DNA of 64,000 nt from Solenopsis invicta (GCF_016802725.1 NC_052665.1:16560501-16624500); one strand, 5' to 3'; positions 27,101 through 37,100 are shown, numbered from the stretch's first letter. The notes: generated by a model not told the origin, from the sequence alone. Program-made: numbers and translations.

Positions 27101-30100
27101 CTTTTGTTTTCGTTACACGTAATATATGAAATTACGCAGATTTCTTTAATGCATAAGAATAAAGTTAGCTGTATTCGTATTTAGATTTCGAATAAAATCG
27201 CATAGTGAAAAAAATCACATAATTTAAATTTTCAACAACATTAGATACCAAAAAAAATTATGTTTGCTAATCAAATCATTATAAAACAAAAAGATTAATA
27301 TTTTTTTATTTTCATCTATTAAAACCAAGCGAAGTCAATCATCTGATAATATGAATTGCAGTATTTAGCAATATTAAAAATCTTATCTCGTCAATTAGTT
27401 TCATTTATATTTAATGAAAGGAAGTCACAGGCTTTAAATAGCATCACACGGAACTAGGGGGGAGGGGGGCAGGCGAACACTTAATCGAACAACGAATCCC
27501 AGGTGCAGCGAATAAATCACAGAAGAAAAAAAGGATGCAGAAACGGCCCGATGCAGGTGGTTTTGCAGGCGCAGGCAGGCAGCTCGCTCCATCTTTCATC
27601 ATCCTCGTCGTCCGACTGCGAGAGGTACACATACCTAAATCGGATCTCTTCCAAGTCAAAGGGATATTCAATTATACCGGTGGTGGGCACTCTCACACGA
27701 AGAATGTCCTGTTCTGTGGGGAGGTAGTTTGATGCCGCGACTCGATCTATCTCCATTAGGTAACTGAAACATCGTGTTCTCAATACCCGGTGTACAGGAG
27801 AAGGACAGGAAGAGAGGAAGGAAGTAAAGCTGTCGTAAGAGAATTAAATCGTGTCCGGTGCGCGCGTGAACATCAGAAGCATTGCTTCGAAACGCAAACG
27901 CGAGGAAGATCAGGTAGGTACACTGTAAAAAAATTCTTTTAAAATTACCCACAATAATAGGTGTAAAGTTACTAAATAATTGTAAATTTGCAGTATAGAA
28001 GGGTGAGATTAATTTTGTAATTTGTAATTAAGCAGATTGCCGAAGTAAATTTACAAGATGTATGAAAAATTATGGAAATAATAAGATAACAATACGTTTC
28101 GCAATTGTATTATTATACATTCAAGTATTGTCTCTATCATACATGTTGTAAACGAAAGAATGACTACTTACTGTGTCCGCACATAGCGATGCTAAGCGGG
28201 ACAGAGTTTTCACGCATACACAATGAACGCTGATCGCATTATATTTCACAATGATAATGGAATATTGTTGTATTACGTAACGTTAAAAAAATTTAGAATA
28301 TTACACATAATATTTAAAATAACCTATTATGCACGTAATTTTCCATATAAAATAAGATACATTTACTCAATAAAAGAAAATTTACATATTTTTTATAGAT
28401 TACATCATTTCTATAAAATTACGTAATTCTTTTTATATATTTACGAAACTAATTGTGTAATTTGTACATCTATTATACGTAAATTTACTGAATTTTTTTG
28501 CAGTGCACGCGTTTAAACAAGATTCCGAAAAATCCCGATAAAAGGTCTCTGAAAATAAAGAGTTTTTTGAAAAACCTTAAGTCAACTGTCTTCCTCTTTC
28601 TTCTGACAATGAGAGGGAAACTGGTCGAACACGTTCCTACACATTTTGCGTGTTAAAAGGCATGTCTTTATTAAAAATTCACCTTTATCAGAAGTGAACT
28701 GTTGAGATATGCAAAAGATATCAAGTGCTCCTTCCCTCTGTACTCCTACACATTTTCGACAAGAAATGCTTCTTGTTAACTTAGCGTCTCCTTTCGCTTG
28801 ATAGACAAGAACGGACGAGACAAAATGATTTTTGTAAGCTAGCGTAGAAGTCACTAACATGCTTTTCTCAAGAAAGTATCCAGTTCGTGAAAACAAATCA
28901 ACGAAAGAGAGACGACGTGTAGAAAATCTGGCTGCATAATCCTGTATTACGTTTTTTTTTTCCCCCTAAAAAGTCTGGGATGTTGCAGACGGAGGAACGA
29001 GAGGATAATCTCTCGTAAGGGACACGTGGACGAGACAGTACGCCCGTAGAAAGTCCCGCGAGGAGGCGCGGCGCAGCCGGCAGTCGAAATACTTACTACT
29101 TGGCGGAGTCCGTGAGCTGGTATTCCCGTCTACGGTCGTAGCACTCCTGTATACCCGCGTCCGCCCACAGATCCTTGATCGCCTCCACGTACGGGCTCTC
29201 GAACGTCGTCACTGTTTCGAAGTCGACACTCCGCACCAGTTCCGCTTTTTCCTGGAAAAGAGGAAAAAAAAAACGTTTGAGTTTACGGAAACGCGACGAA
29301 GCGAAACGTCGGCAACGTACGATTTCCGCCTATCCGGTCTGACGTATCGGGATGTGCGATACCAAGTGTGCGCGATACGAAGTTATCGTTAACCTTCTGA
29401 TACCCGACGTGCAGCACGATTGACGCTTTAATTAACCCTTTAACGCGAAGCCTGACCTGCGTACGGTCGCAGTAACAGATTTATCAACATAGATTAACTT
29501 TGTGATCTCGATTTAACTTACTCTTACTTTTTTATACAGTGCTAAAAATTATAGGAAAAAGTAAAGAGTAAGCTAAACCGAGATTAAAGTTAATCTACAT
29601 TGCTGGAAATGGATATTAAAGAGTTCGGTATATCTAAATTGAAACATACGCGCATACTTCTGATTCACAAGAACACAAAGTTAAATATCACATATTATAA
29701 ATAATAATTCCTATAATGTATTATTTAATGAACTAAGTAATTAAAGAGAGCGAAAATTATAACGAGAAGTGTAATACTTTTATCAAGACACTGACGTTAA
29801 TGCAGTTTAAACTGAATTGCTTCAAAATGCATCAAAAAATTAATTTAACGTACTTTGCATTGATATTCATTGCTGCCACATGACCTCATCATGTATTATT
29901 TAGCAAACTAATTAAAGGAATTAAAAATTATAATGAAAGGTGTAATACTTATATTAAAACACTGAATGCAGTTCATTCCACCGCGTATTATTTAGTAACT
30001 AAAGAAATTGAAAGGTACTTTTATCAAGACGCTACCATTAATACAGTTTAGCCTGAATGATGCTATAAAATGCATCAAAAAATTTATTTCACGTATTTTG

Positions 30101-30822
30101 CGATATTATTCATTACTGCCATATGATCCCAAAACGTATTGTCTAATAAATTAATCAAAGGAATTGAAAATTATAATGAAAGATGTAATACTTTTATCAA
30201 GATGATTAATGTAGTTTAAATCAAATATTGTTCCAAAATGCATAAAAAAAAATAAATTTAACATATTTTATGCTGTTATTAGTTGCTGCCGTATGATCCC
30301 ATCACATGTTTAATAAACTAATTAAAAAAATAAAAAATTACAACGAAAAGCGTAATACTTTTATTAAGATACCATCATTGATGCAGTTTAGTCTAAGTAT
30401 ATTCATATGATCCCATCATGTATTATTTAGCAATTAAAGGAATCAAAAACTATAATGAAAGATGTAAGTGCCCTTTTATCAGGACACTGCCGTTTAATTC
30501 AGTTTTAATACAGTTTAATCCGAGTGTTCCAAAATAGAATTAATTTAATGTGTTTTGCGATGCTATTCCTTGCTGCTGTAAAATTCGTAAGATCTTTCTT
30601 TAGACCTATGAGTAATCAGGTGGGTTGTGATACGTACTATATTCGAGGAATCGCCGTACTGGATTTTCAGGAGGTCCATCGCCCGGATCATGGACTGCAT
30701 CGCCATAAAAATGTTTTGGTACACAAGTTTGATAAATCCTCTCTTGTCCTCGTCCGAATAGCCGGAGCCGTGGATAATCCTCATCTGCTTAATGAAGGTG
30801 GACTTGCCAGACTCGCCAGTTC
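21069..30822 (-). CDS. Galphaq: G protein alpha subunit, Gq class (exons 2-8; first coding exon not found)
   Basis: Encodes the GTP-binding alpha subunit that couples seven-transmembrane receptors (rhodopsin and other Gq-coupled receptors) to phospholipase C-beta at the inner face of the plasma membrane. Joined exons give 313 residues, 41-353 by alignment with the 353-residue fly protein. Visible motifs are the P-loop GTGESGKST (its first Gly codon is split with exon 1), the switch I arginine in RVRVPTTG or RARAPTTG, switch II DVGGQRSERRKW with the catalytic Gln, the guanine-specificity motif NKKD and the TCAT motif before the C-terminal helix. All introns are GT-AG and all phases agree. Exons 4, 7 and 8 each exist as two same-length alternatives. 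The palmitoylated N-terminus (about 40 residues) lies in an exon I could not find up to 64000. Family identity is certain; isoform pairing is inferred. Confidence 0.97.
21152..22485 (-). other. Intron between exons 8A and 8B (also the 3' UTR of 8A)
   Basis: AT-rich, no coding signal. It includes a perfect donor-like GGGTAAGT at 21565 (minus) preceded about 25 nt upstream by a CAG, so a decoy or microexon site is possible. Confidence 0.6.
22043..22093 (-). terminator. Candidate poly(A) signals for terminal exon 8A
   Basis: Two AATAAA hexamers on the minus strand (22093-22088 and 22048-22043), 393-438 nt beyond the 8A stop and before exon 8B. They would make 8A a true alternative last exon. 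Confidence 0.35.
22486..22568 (-). CDS. Galphaq: Galphaq alternative terminal exon 8A (C-terminus KEFNLA)
   Basis: 83 nt of coding to a TAA at 22488-22486, acceptor ATTAACCATCAG|ATACG. Completes Asp327 and encodes TENIKLVFCAVKDTIMQS then ALKEFNLA. The C-terminal residues of G-alpha set receptor selectivity. This version resembles the fly visual isoform, whose last residue is Gly where this one has Ala. The pyrimidine tract is weak. AATAAA signals on this strand at 22093-22088 and 22048-22043, about 0.4 kb past the stop, would let it act as its own last exon. Confidence 0.93.
22569..24256 (-). other. Introns flanking exon 7B
   Basis: 22569-23206 and 23315-24256, AT-rich. I see no further exon copies and no clear repeat. 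Confidence 0.6.
23207..23314 (-). CDS. Galphaq: Galphaq alternative exon 7B (general form)
   Basis: 108 nt, acceptor with a strong pyrimidine tract (CCCTTCCCTCGC...TTTCGCAG) and donor ACAG|GTAAGC. Encodes residues 292-326, RQRDAIQAREFILRMFVD then LNPDSEKIIYSHFTCAT, which is close to vertebrate Gq. The TCAT nucleotide-binding motif is at its end. It lies between 7A and 8A, so it must be skipped when 7A is joined to 8A. Confidence 0.95.
24257..24364 (-). CDS. Galphaq: Galphaq alternative exon 7A (photoreceptor-like form)
   Basis: 108 nt, acceptor TGATATAG|GCCCG and donor ACAG|GTCGGT. Encodes residues 292-326, PKQQDVPAREFILKVYLN then CNPDPDRMCYSHFTCAT. It resembles the Drosophila visual-form exon (CNPDPERxCYSHF). 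It has the same length and phase as 7B but is more diverged from vertebrate Gq. Both splice sites look weak: the pyrimidine tract is poor (AATAAGTTCTATGATATAG) and the donor departs from GTRAGT, which suggests that inclusion needs activation. Confidence 0.93.
24723..24876 (-). CDS. Galphaq: Galphaq exon 6 (NKKD guanine-specificity motif)
   Basis: 154 nt, separated from exon 5 by an 83-nt intron. Acceptor TTTAG|AATCG and donor GATG|GTAAGT. Encodes residues 240-290, NRMEESKALFKTIITYPW through VILFLNKKDLLEEKIMY to DYFPEYD, and the first base of Gly291. NKKD is the base-recognition motif of G proteins. Constitutive. Confidence 0.97.
24960..25089 (-). CDS. Galphaq: Galphaq exon 5 (switch II)
   Basis: 130 nt, acceptor TTTGCAG|GATGG and donor AACGAG|GTAAAT. 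Completes Arg196 and encodes residues 197-239: MVDVGGQRSERRKWIHCF, then the beta strand IIFLVALSEYD and ending FESENE. The catalytic switch II glutamine (DVGGQ) is intact. Constitutive; no duplicate was seen. Confidence 0.97.
25090..26756 (-). other. Intron between exons 4A and 5
   Basis: 1,667 nt, strongly AT-rich. A short AT hairpin with CA/TA repeats lies at 26165-26240. Nothing coding is seen. Confidence 0.6.
26757..26885 (-). CDS. Galphaq: Galphaq alternative exon 4A (photoreceptor-like form)
   Basis: 129 nt, acceptor with a good pyrimidine tract (TTTCGTTTTGCAG|TTATC) and donor TTTAG|GTACTA. Encodes residues 154-195, beginning YLSDLERIEKPDFLPTEQ, with switch I as RARAPTTG and then IIEYPFDLDSIIF. 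It resembles the variant in the fly visual isoform (LSDLxRIE...). It lies 749 nt downstream of 4B, with the same length and phases, and is a tandem exon duplicate used in place of 4B. Confidence 0.94.
26886..27634 (-). other. Intron between exons 4B and 4A
   Basis: The half next to 4B (27440-27634) is GC-rich compared with the rest, and the 4B reading frame stays open for about 39 codons past its donor. The other half is AT-rich. The GC-rich part is a candidate splicing-control region. Confidence 0.5.
27635..27763 (-). CDS. Galphaq: Galphaq alternative exon 4B (general form)
   Basis: 129 nt, acceptor GATGTTTCAG|TTACC and donor TTTAG|GTATGT. Encodes residues 154-195, beginning YLMEIDRVAASNYLPTEQ and containing switch I as RVRVPTTG, followed by IIEYPFDLEEIRF. 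The switch arginine (the ADP-ribosylation and GTPase site of the family) and PTTG are present. It has the same length and phase as 4A downstream. Including both would insert a second switch I, so use must be mutually exclusive. The sequence is closest to the form shared with vertebrate Gq. Confidence 0.94.
27764..29096 (-). other. Intron between exons 3 and 4B
   Basis: Contains the inverted-repeat element at 27921-28505. A 104-codon minus-strand open frame at 28582-28896 shows no recognisable domain and is not called a gene. Confidence 0.6.
27921..28505. mobile_element. Non-autonomous element with CACTG-type terminal repeats
   Basis: 585 bp, ends CACTGTAAAAAAATTC and GAATTTTTTTGCAGTG (one mismatch in 16). 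The interior has no coding capacity. Its left and right parts recur, rearranged, at 42151-43755. No clear target duplication was seen. Confidence 0.75.
29097..29251 (-). CDS. Galphaq: Galphaq exon 3 (helical domain)
   Basis: 155 nt, acceptor TTTTCCAG|GAAAAA and donor AAGTA|GTAAGT. Encodes residues 102-152 plus two bases of Tyr153, running from EKAELVRSVDFETVTTFE to YDRRREYQLTDSAK. It matches the Gq helical domain (VTTFE, AIKDLW, GIQECYDRRREYQL). It is noticeably more GC-rich than its introns. Its end phase (TA|T) fits both exon 4 alternatives, each of which begins T|TAY. Confidence 0.96.
29467..29625. mobile_element. Small foldback element (AGATTAA family)
   Basis: The left arm TAGATTAACTTTGTGATC... 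mirrors the right arm GAGATTAAAGTTAATCTAC around an AT-rich centre (AACTTACTCTTAC / GTAAAGAGTAAG). A related copy lies at 63114-63255. Confidence 0.6.
29700..30590. repeat. Degenerate tandem array, unit about 170 bp
   Basis: The landmark TGTAATACTTTTATCAAGA recurs near 29769, 29940, 30014, 30184, 30350 and 30463 (spacings about 171, 74, 170, 166, 113). Other shared blocks are AAAATGCATCAAAAAAT and GCTGCCATATGATCCCA. Two units are truncated. The array ends about 50 bp from the donor of exon 2. Confidence 0.8.
30638..30822 (-). CDS. Galphaq: Galphaq exon 2 (P-loop and start of helical domain)
   Basis: 185 nt, acceptor TCGCAG|GAACTG and donor ATA|GTACGT. Encodes residues 41-101, starting after a split Gly codon with TGESGKSTFIKQMRIIHGSG and ending KIQYGDSSNI. 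Contains the phosphate-binding loop (GxGESGKS) and the first part of the helical domain. The exon ends in phase 0. The frame also stays open upstream through the acceptor to an ATG at 30952. I take that to be intron sequence, because the conserved LLLLG strand that should precede the P-loop is absent there. Confidence 0.96.
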
Positions 30823-31439
30823 CTGCGACAAAGTTTCGGTTTCGATTAGCTCGCTGATGAATTAAGTAAATAAGTAACGATTTCCCTCCCTTAGCCAGTG
30901 ATACCGTGCGAATATTTTCAAACAAATATAAACCTTTTATGCGAGATAACAAACAGCAATTTTTTTAGTGATTAAATCAGTAGATAGCTCGCGAATTATT
31001 CATGTAAATTATTTGACTTGTAAGATATGAAAGTGTCGTTCTGAAAATTATCAATAAAGAAGATAGAGGCAACTATTAAAATATAAAAAGACAACATACA
31101 GATTAGTTCCAAATTAATTGGAGTAACTAGTGTCTTTAATTTTTCCGAAAAAATACGGAAAAATATGACCAATAAATTTTATTGATGTATTATTTATTAG
31201 CGCTTTTAAATGTGAAAGAAAGCCTAAAATTATTAACGTAGAGGCCAATAAAAGTGTGATATTATCTATTTAAAAAAAAAAACTGTTTTCTTTTCAAAAT
31301 TTCCGAAGATTTTTCCGGGCTAAGTAACACGAACTGAAATGTTGCAAATTAGTAGAAAGTCTTTGCGTTGCACTTACATACATAAAATTTAATTCTACCG
31401 TATATAAAATATACAGAAATGTCAAATGCATTAAAGAAA

Positions 31440-31800
31440 TTCTCGTGATGCCGATTATTAGCTCGACACGTTCACGGCTTCGCGTCTCGCGATTCACGCG
31501 AAGATTGGTCCGCTTCTGCGGAACAGTGGGGCGAATATGCCGGTCAGATGTAAGTGACGAAAGGGGGAGGGGAAAAGGGGGGTTGCTGCTTGCAGCGGCG
31601 GTGGTGATGCTGGTTCTGATGCTGTTGCTGGTGGTGGTGGTGGTGGTGGTGGTGGTGGTGGTGGTGACAGCGGTGGCGAGCGTGTAGGTGGCGCGTGTCG
31701 CGTCGCCACCGTCGTTTCCTCACGAAATCATGAATGAACGCGGCCGGCGCGACGCGCGGCGGTTTTCTTAACCTTGCAGATATTCTCTCCTAACGACGGA
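31440..31800. promoter_or_regulatory. CpG-rich island 0.6 kb upstream of exon 2
   Basis: GC- and CpG-rich block in AT-rich surroundings, including a (TGG)n run at about 31629-31665. It could be an internal promoter or a non-coding first exon. The polyproline and polyvaline frames it produces are repeat artefacts. Confidence 0.3.
31629..31665. repeat. (TGG)n trinucleotide microsatellite
   Basis: About 12 uninterrupted TGG units in the GC-rich island. Confidence 0.95.
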
Positions 31801-32599
31801 GTAACGATAAATGCCTTGCGTCGAAAATGTCATTCGAGATTTCCGACCCTTTTTCCGAATTGAAACTTTACGAGAGATCACGATTGCGGGCTTCTACACA
31901 TGAAACAGCTGAATAAGGTTCACTTAACACATCTTTTGAAGACTCTATTAGTTTTTAAAAGTTGAAAAAACTCTATTTTTTAAGATTTTGTTTTTAAAAA
32001 TTCTATTAGAACTTTTGGAAAAATGAAATAAATTAAGTGGGCTTTATTCAGCCCAGGTTATATTCAAGATAAATTATAAAAAATATAGAACACCGATAGA
32101 TAGCTTAATAATTTTTAAAGATACTACGCGGGATATCTATCAGGCGATATGATGTGACCTTTTAATTGCTTCGACAAAACATATGCAGTAATATAAGATA
32201 TCTCATGAGATGCACCATAATAGATAGATAAATGAAGCATGGACTGTATGGAGGAAAGTTTAACTCTTTCTTTGAATTACAAAACATACAAAAATTATTG
32301 ATGGAAAAGGCTACGAACACAATTAAAAGAAACTTAGAGTTTATCTGTGTAGATCTGTAAGAAAATTCTACGGTAAAATGTAAAAATAAAACACTCAAAT
32401 GTTCATTAAAAATTGAACGAGTTCTTTTTAAAAGTTAAAGTAATTCAATATAAGAGAATGAGGCGAAAGCCAATAATTCTAAAAATCGTAGCTAAAGTGG
32501 ATCTCATTAATTATGAATTAAACTCGTCGTTGTTCTTCGACACTAAAATCTTTGATCTCCGAAATTTCCGAAACTCCCTCATTAACGATACATTTAGCG

Positions 32600-33060
32600 T
32601 AGAATATGTATGAGCTTCGATCGAGAGCTTCCCTGGAAACTTTTCTTCAGCTTCGTCGAAAGATCTGTCGTTTAAAATTAAACGATCGAGAAGTGAAGCA
32701 GCCGCGTTCCGGGTATCGGCACTTCAAGGAATCGCTCTCGATTCTCGATTCCTCGTCGTACAATAGGAGGAGGAACGTTCGCTGCTTTCCGACTGCGTAA
32801 TAATGTTCGGGCGCGTAACGTGAATCGATCTTCATGCACGGCGAGGGACACACTGGGCGCAAAGGAGAGAGCTTTTTATGCGCGTCGCCAAGAAAAGACG
32901 CTTCGCGCGCCCACAAGCACGCCTTTCTCCGCCTTAACGAGGATGCAAAAAGGCCACGCGGTGCGCTTTTTATCGGTAATAAAGACGGCCGTGTGTTATC
33001 AATCGAAAAAACGCGCAGAATACTCCCCTTTCCTCTCCGCTCGATTGCGAGTAATTCTTT
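32600..33060. promoter_or_regulatory. CpG-rich block
   Basis: Elevated GC with open frames on both strands but no recognisable protein, ending at a poly(A) run (33071-33092). A regulatory role is a guess from composition only. Confidence 0.25.
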
Positions 33061-33409
33061 GCACCGTGATAAAAAAAAAAAAAAAAAAAAAAACAGCTTC
33101 GTGTAAAAAAAATTTCAAAGTCGTTAATTGAAATCCGCGTGAGAATAGAATTAAAACAATAGATTGTTTTTATCTTTTGTTCTATAATTTCTTGTAATTT
33201 ATCTTGAAAATAAGATAACTGGATCGAATAAGGCCCACTTAATCCTTTCAACCCCGATAAGTTTACTAAAAAAAAAATTTTTTTATTACTGTTCCTAATA
33301 ATATAGAGATCGTATCTGATTTTTTTCATATCATACTTCCTTTATTTGTCGATTGTTTTTCTGAATATTGGACTTGTCGTATAAAAGAAGATTTACGATA
33401 TTATTTTGA

Positions 33410-34110
33410 GAGAGAATTTTTATAAAGCGATGTTCGCGCATGTAGAATTAAACTCGCGTAGAAATCTGAAAGTATATTGTGTATTTACTTTAAGACAGAC
33501 AATCAACTTGCGCTACCGTCAAAACAAATTACGGTCATTCGCGGACGATCGTATCGAAAACCGAATGCGCGGATACTCCATTTATCGCTTACACTCAATG
33601 CTAATATTCGCGCGTGCGAACTGCTACGCATTCAGGGTAAATAATAAGAATAAAAAGAGATACGAATCCGTTTTGAGCGTACGGCTGTGTTTGTCCGTTA
33701 CTGAAAATATTTTTGCAATCGCCGATTGCATCAAAATCGGCTACCGTTAGAGCTTCGTATTCCAATCTCACAATTCGTTATCACTTTAATACCTTGATTT
33801 CATTTTTTGTAATTAAGTGCATAGCCGCATGATCTCCGAACCCGCTACCGCGCTGAAAGGAAGCCGGTGCCAAAAAAAAAGAAAAAAATAGAAAGCTACA
33901 CATTGAGAACGGGCGCTATCTTTCGTTCGAGACGTCGCAGTGACGTCACGACGCGACGCCGGTCCTGTGTTGGAGCTTCCGTGCGAGTGCCACGTAGCAA
34001 ATCATCAGGAACTTTGTACTCAATATCATCTAATTAAATTGGCTTATACCACTGGATTTGTGATTAGCCTACTTTCGTGTAAGCGATCTTTGTTAAGAGG
34101 AAATTATACA
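33410..34110. repeat. Dispersed repeat, copy 1 (interrupted by a SINE-like insert)
   Basis: Matches the copy at 45071-45800 over most of its length. Shared blocks include GTAGAAATCTGA, AGTCATTCGCGGACG, GCTAATATTCGCGCGTGCGA and AGGAACTTTGTACTCAATA. It carries a 259-bp insert that the other copy lacks, and a full TGACGTCA site at 33941-33948. Confidence 0.8.
33636..33894 (+). mobile_element. SINE-like retroposed insert with 13-bp target duplication
   Basis: 259 bp, flanked by GCTACGCATTCAG (33623-33635) and GCTACACATTGAG (33895-33907), present once in the paralogous copy at 45.6 kb. The 3' end is A-rich (A9 G A7). This is the pattern of target-primed reverse transcription. No tRNA-like promoter boxes were recognised in it. 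Confidence 0.65.
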
Positions 34111-37100
34111 GCGTTAAGACAATTGAGAGACAGTTATTCTAGATAATTCTGTATTATCATAATAGTAATTTCACAATTATCTCATGTGAAATTATTCTGC
34201 ATAATCTTTTATTGAACAGTAAATACCTTTGTATTTCAAGGAGTTCAATCTCTCTCCTGTATAGAAATTATTAAATTATTGAGATCTTTATGTTCACAGG
34301 GCAACCTAATATTAAATTAGAAAGGATAGGGGAGACCGGGGACAAAAATAACTGCCATGAAAATAACAAACCTCCTGCTAGCTTATAAAACGTGTTGATT
34401 GCTTTGTATTGTATAGTCAGTCATTCGCGCCTTTATTACCTTCCTCCTCAACTAATTGTCGAAGAACAATCACATCACTGCCGTATACAGGGAGAGAAAA
34501 TGATATGTATGCACTAGTACATATTCCTTGTCTTGGCTTTTTTTTTTGTATTTGTGCCTACTTAAAGTGTATATATCGTGATTTGCCGATGCATTCATCT
34601 ATTATAAAAACTTATCAATATGAAATTATAAGTTCTTATAATAGTTCTTATAAGTTTTTGTAATATGCATTTATAAGTTCTTATAATAGATTTCGAAAAG
34701 TCTTGCGTAGTTCTTAGATTACCTGTTTGTAAAAGTACAAAGCTGTATCTAGTGATTTTGTGTAGCAAAAATTTAAGTTCTTTTTTTAAGTTAAGTTTTT
34801 CAAATAATACAACAATGATTGTTTTTGTTGTCATAATTTTTATTATATCATTTACTTTACTTTGTACGAGAAACATTTTTATTTTAATTTCTCGAAAATA
34901 AGAATCGTTACTCTCATCCTTATCGGGTGTTATTATCGTCCACAGGCCCCAGGATGAAAGTAACAATCGACGTGTTTACGAAAAGTGAAAATAACTCCGT
35001 AAATCATATCGATACCAGACCGCGAATTGTATACGGCAAATTTAATATAAAATCGGGTCGGTCATAGCAAGATTTTCGCACTAAAATAATTTGTTATATG
35101 TTTCTATTCATTTTAAACTGCGCGCCGTTATTTTCGGATTCAAACACAGTTCTTGAAAATAAAACATAATTAAAATGAAAATTAATTTAATAGTGCTGAT
35201 GCTAACTTGCATTTCTATAATCCCCCCACCTCCAAAGTAAAAAATTTGTTGCGAAAAATATTATCTCGACCAGGGTTTGAACCTGGATCCCCCAACTATC
35301 CGAGAGGTGGAGTATGTAAAACAGTTGACAGAATTAATCGATTTTTTTTTATATTTGCCTAAATACACTTGAGTGTTACTTTAATGTGAGAACGCTATAA
35401 AAAATATGCAACACAAAAGTAAATATATACAAATAGAAATAAAATTTCTCAAAAGTGTGCGATCGGTTATTATTTTGATTATTGATTATTACTAAAAGTA
35501 AAAATATCAAGTGTCTAATAAAGAAAGTCTATGACTTTCTGGTCAATTTTCTGGAAAAGCGACCGACAGGGAATTACCTAGTTTAATTAACTGTGCATAT
35601 CTTCATCAACTGTACTGCTGTATTAATATAATAACTGAGCGTGGCTCGCGAGAAAATTAGCGCGCGATACAATCACCAAGGTATAATCATCGTTGACATT
35701 GATCGGCGATACAGTCCGAGAGACGATGACACAAATTGGCAACTGATTCCGACAAAGCTGATTTTCATTTATACAGTTGTTTTCATGTTATAAATGAATG
35801 AAATTACCATCAGCTAACGGACCAGCGGAACAAGGAAACCCCATAGTGTCTCAACAATGTAAAAAAAATGTGTAAAAAGTTGATAGCGACAAAACTGAAA
35901 TTTTGGGACGTGTAAAGTTGGCATCCCTATGGTACAAAATCATAATTTTGTTAAAAGTTGTGGATTATTCACAAAAAAAAAAGAAGAGTTCTTGATAATT
36001 TTTACAAATAGCTCTGCTTGTTATAACAAAGATTGTAAATTTTGAAAAATAGGAGTGCTAACTTCACACCCAACACTAGCACCGAATAGTTCTGAATAGC
36101 GTATACGATTCCTTTCGACGAGTTCTAGAGTTCTCGATATATTTTAGAAATAGTTCTGTCCGAAGAAATAAAAAAAAAAAATTGAAATTGAATTCTCAAA
36201 CGTAAAAAAAAAAGTCGAGACTTGAAAAATATCAGTTTTACGTAATTTTCTCATAAAGATTTTTGCTAGAATTCTCGCGGCGACTATTCAGAACACTCAA
36301 CACAGAACTTCCAGAACTCTTGAAAAATTTTTCTCACTTCGAAAATACAAAATCGACATATGCGATCGTCCGTAACTTTTTTGTTTTCAATTCTACTAGA
36401 TTTTAATGTCAAGCAACGTGTCTTTGCAAGTACAAACGACTTAATATTGAGAAGGCGTTTCTTTTAACTAATCGGAGACCGCGAACGTGAGACTCTCGTT
36501 ACACTATAACTGCTTGATCGCAAGAACATAATCTGAGCAAGCGATACGTCACGCTTCAGCCGTGGAGTAACTTGGAGTCAAACGTATCTGGAGTAGTGTC
36601 AGGAAAGTCGGGAAGGAATTAAATGCGTACTGAGCTTCAATGGAGTTCACACACTATAATTATCTTGAGGAAAAGGGCAGGATACAACTACGTGGTAAGA
36701 GGGTCAAACGGCTTCTAACGTAACATTCTTCTGTTCGCGTCTCAACTATCTCTCTTATCACAGTAGCCCGCGCACATGAACGCGCACGTGTCGCTCATTA
36801 CAATCAATTATATCGCTAACAATCTAAAGACGTACTCGGAGCACGCTCGATATGCTATCTACTTATATAATATATGCAGCGCCAACAGGGCAAATCACTC
36901 ATGCTTCTACATATACAGTGTCGTACTTAAACGGAGTATTCTTATAATATCAGTTCGCGACGAGATTTCTCTGGTTGTACGGAGACATCGAATGACGTTG
37001 GCAACGATTTCGCGAGATCCCGATCGAGATCGACACTTGAATGCACTTGAGGAAAAGCGAGGAAAAGCGAAGGAACTGCGGGTTAATGAATGAACGAGAA

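Larger units (their letters stand above)
29252..30637 (-). other. Intron between exons 2 and 3
   Basis: 1,386 nt, made largely of a hairpin element (29467-29625) and a degenerate tandem array (29700-30590). Confidence 0.7.

Noticed and set aside
28582..28896. 104-codon minus-strand frame in intron 3
   Set aside because: No domain, AT-rich codons, and it lies within a spliced intron of Galphaq.
29700..30590. CRISPR-like array
   Set aside because: The repeats are long, degenerate and contiguous without spacers, in a eukaryotic intron.
31445..31709. Polyvaline and polyproline open frames
   Set aside because: Direct products of the (TGG)n repeat.
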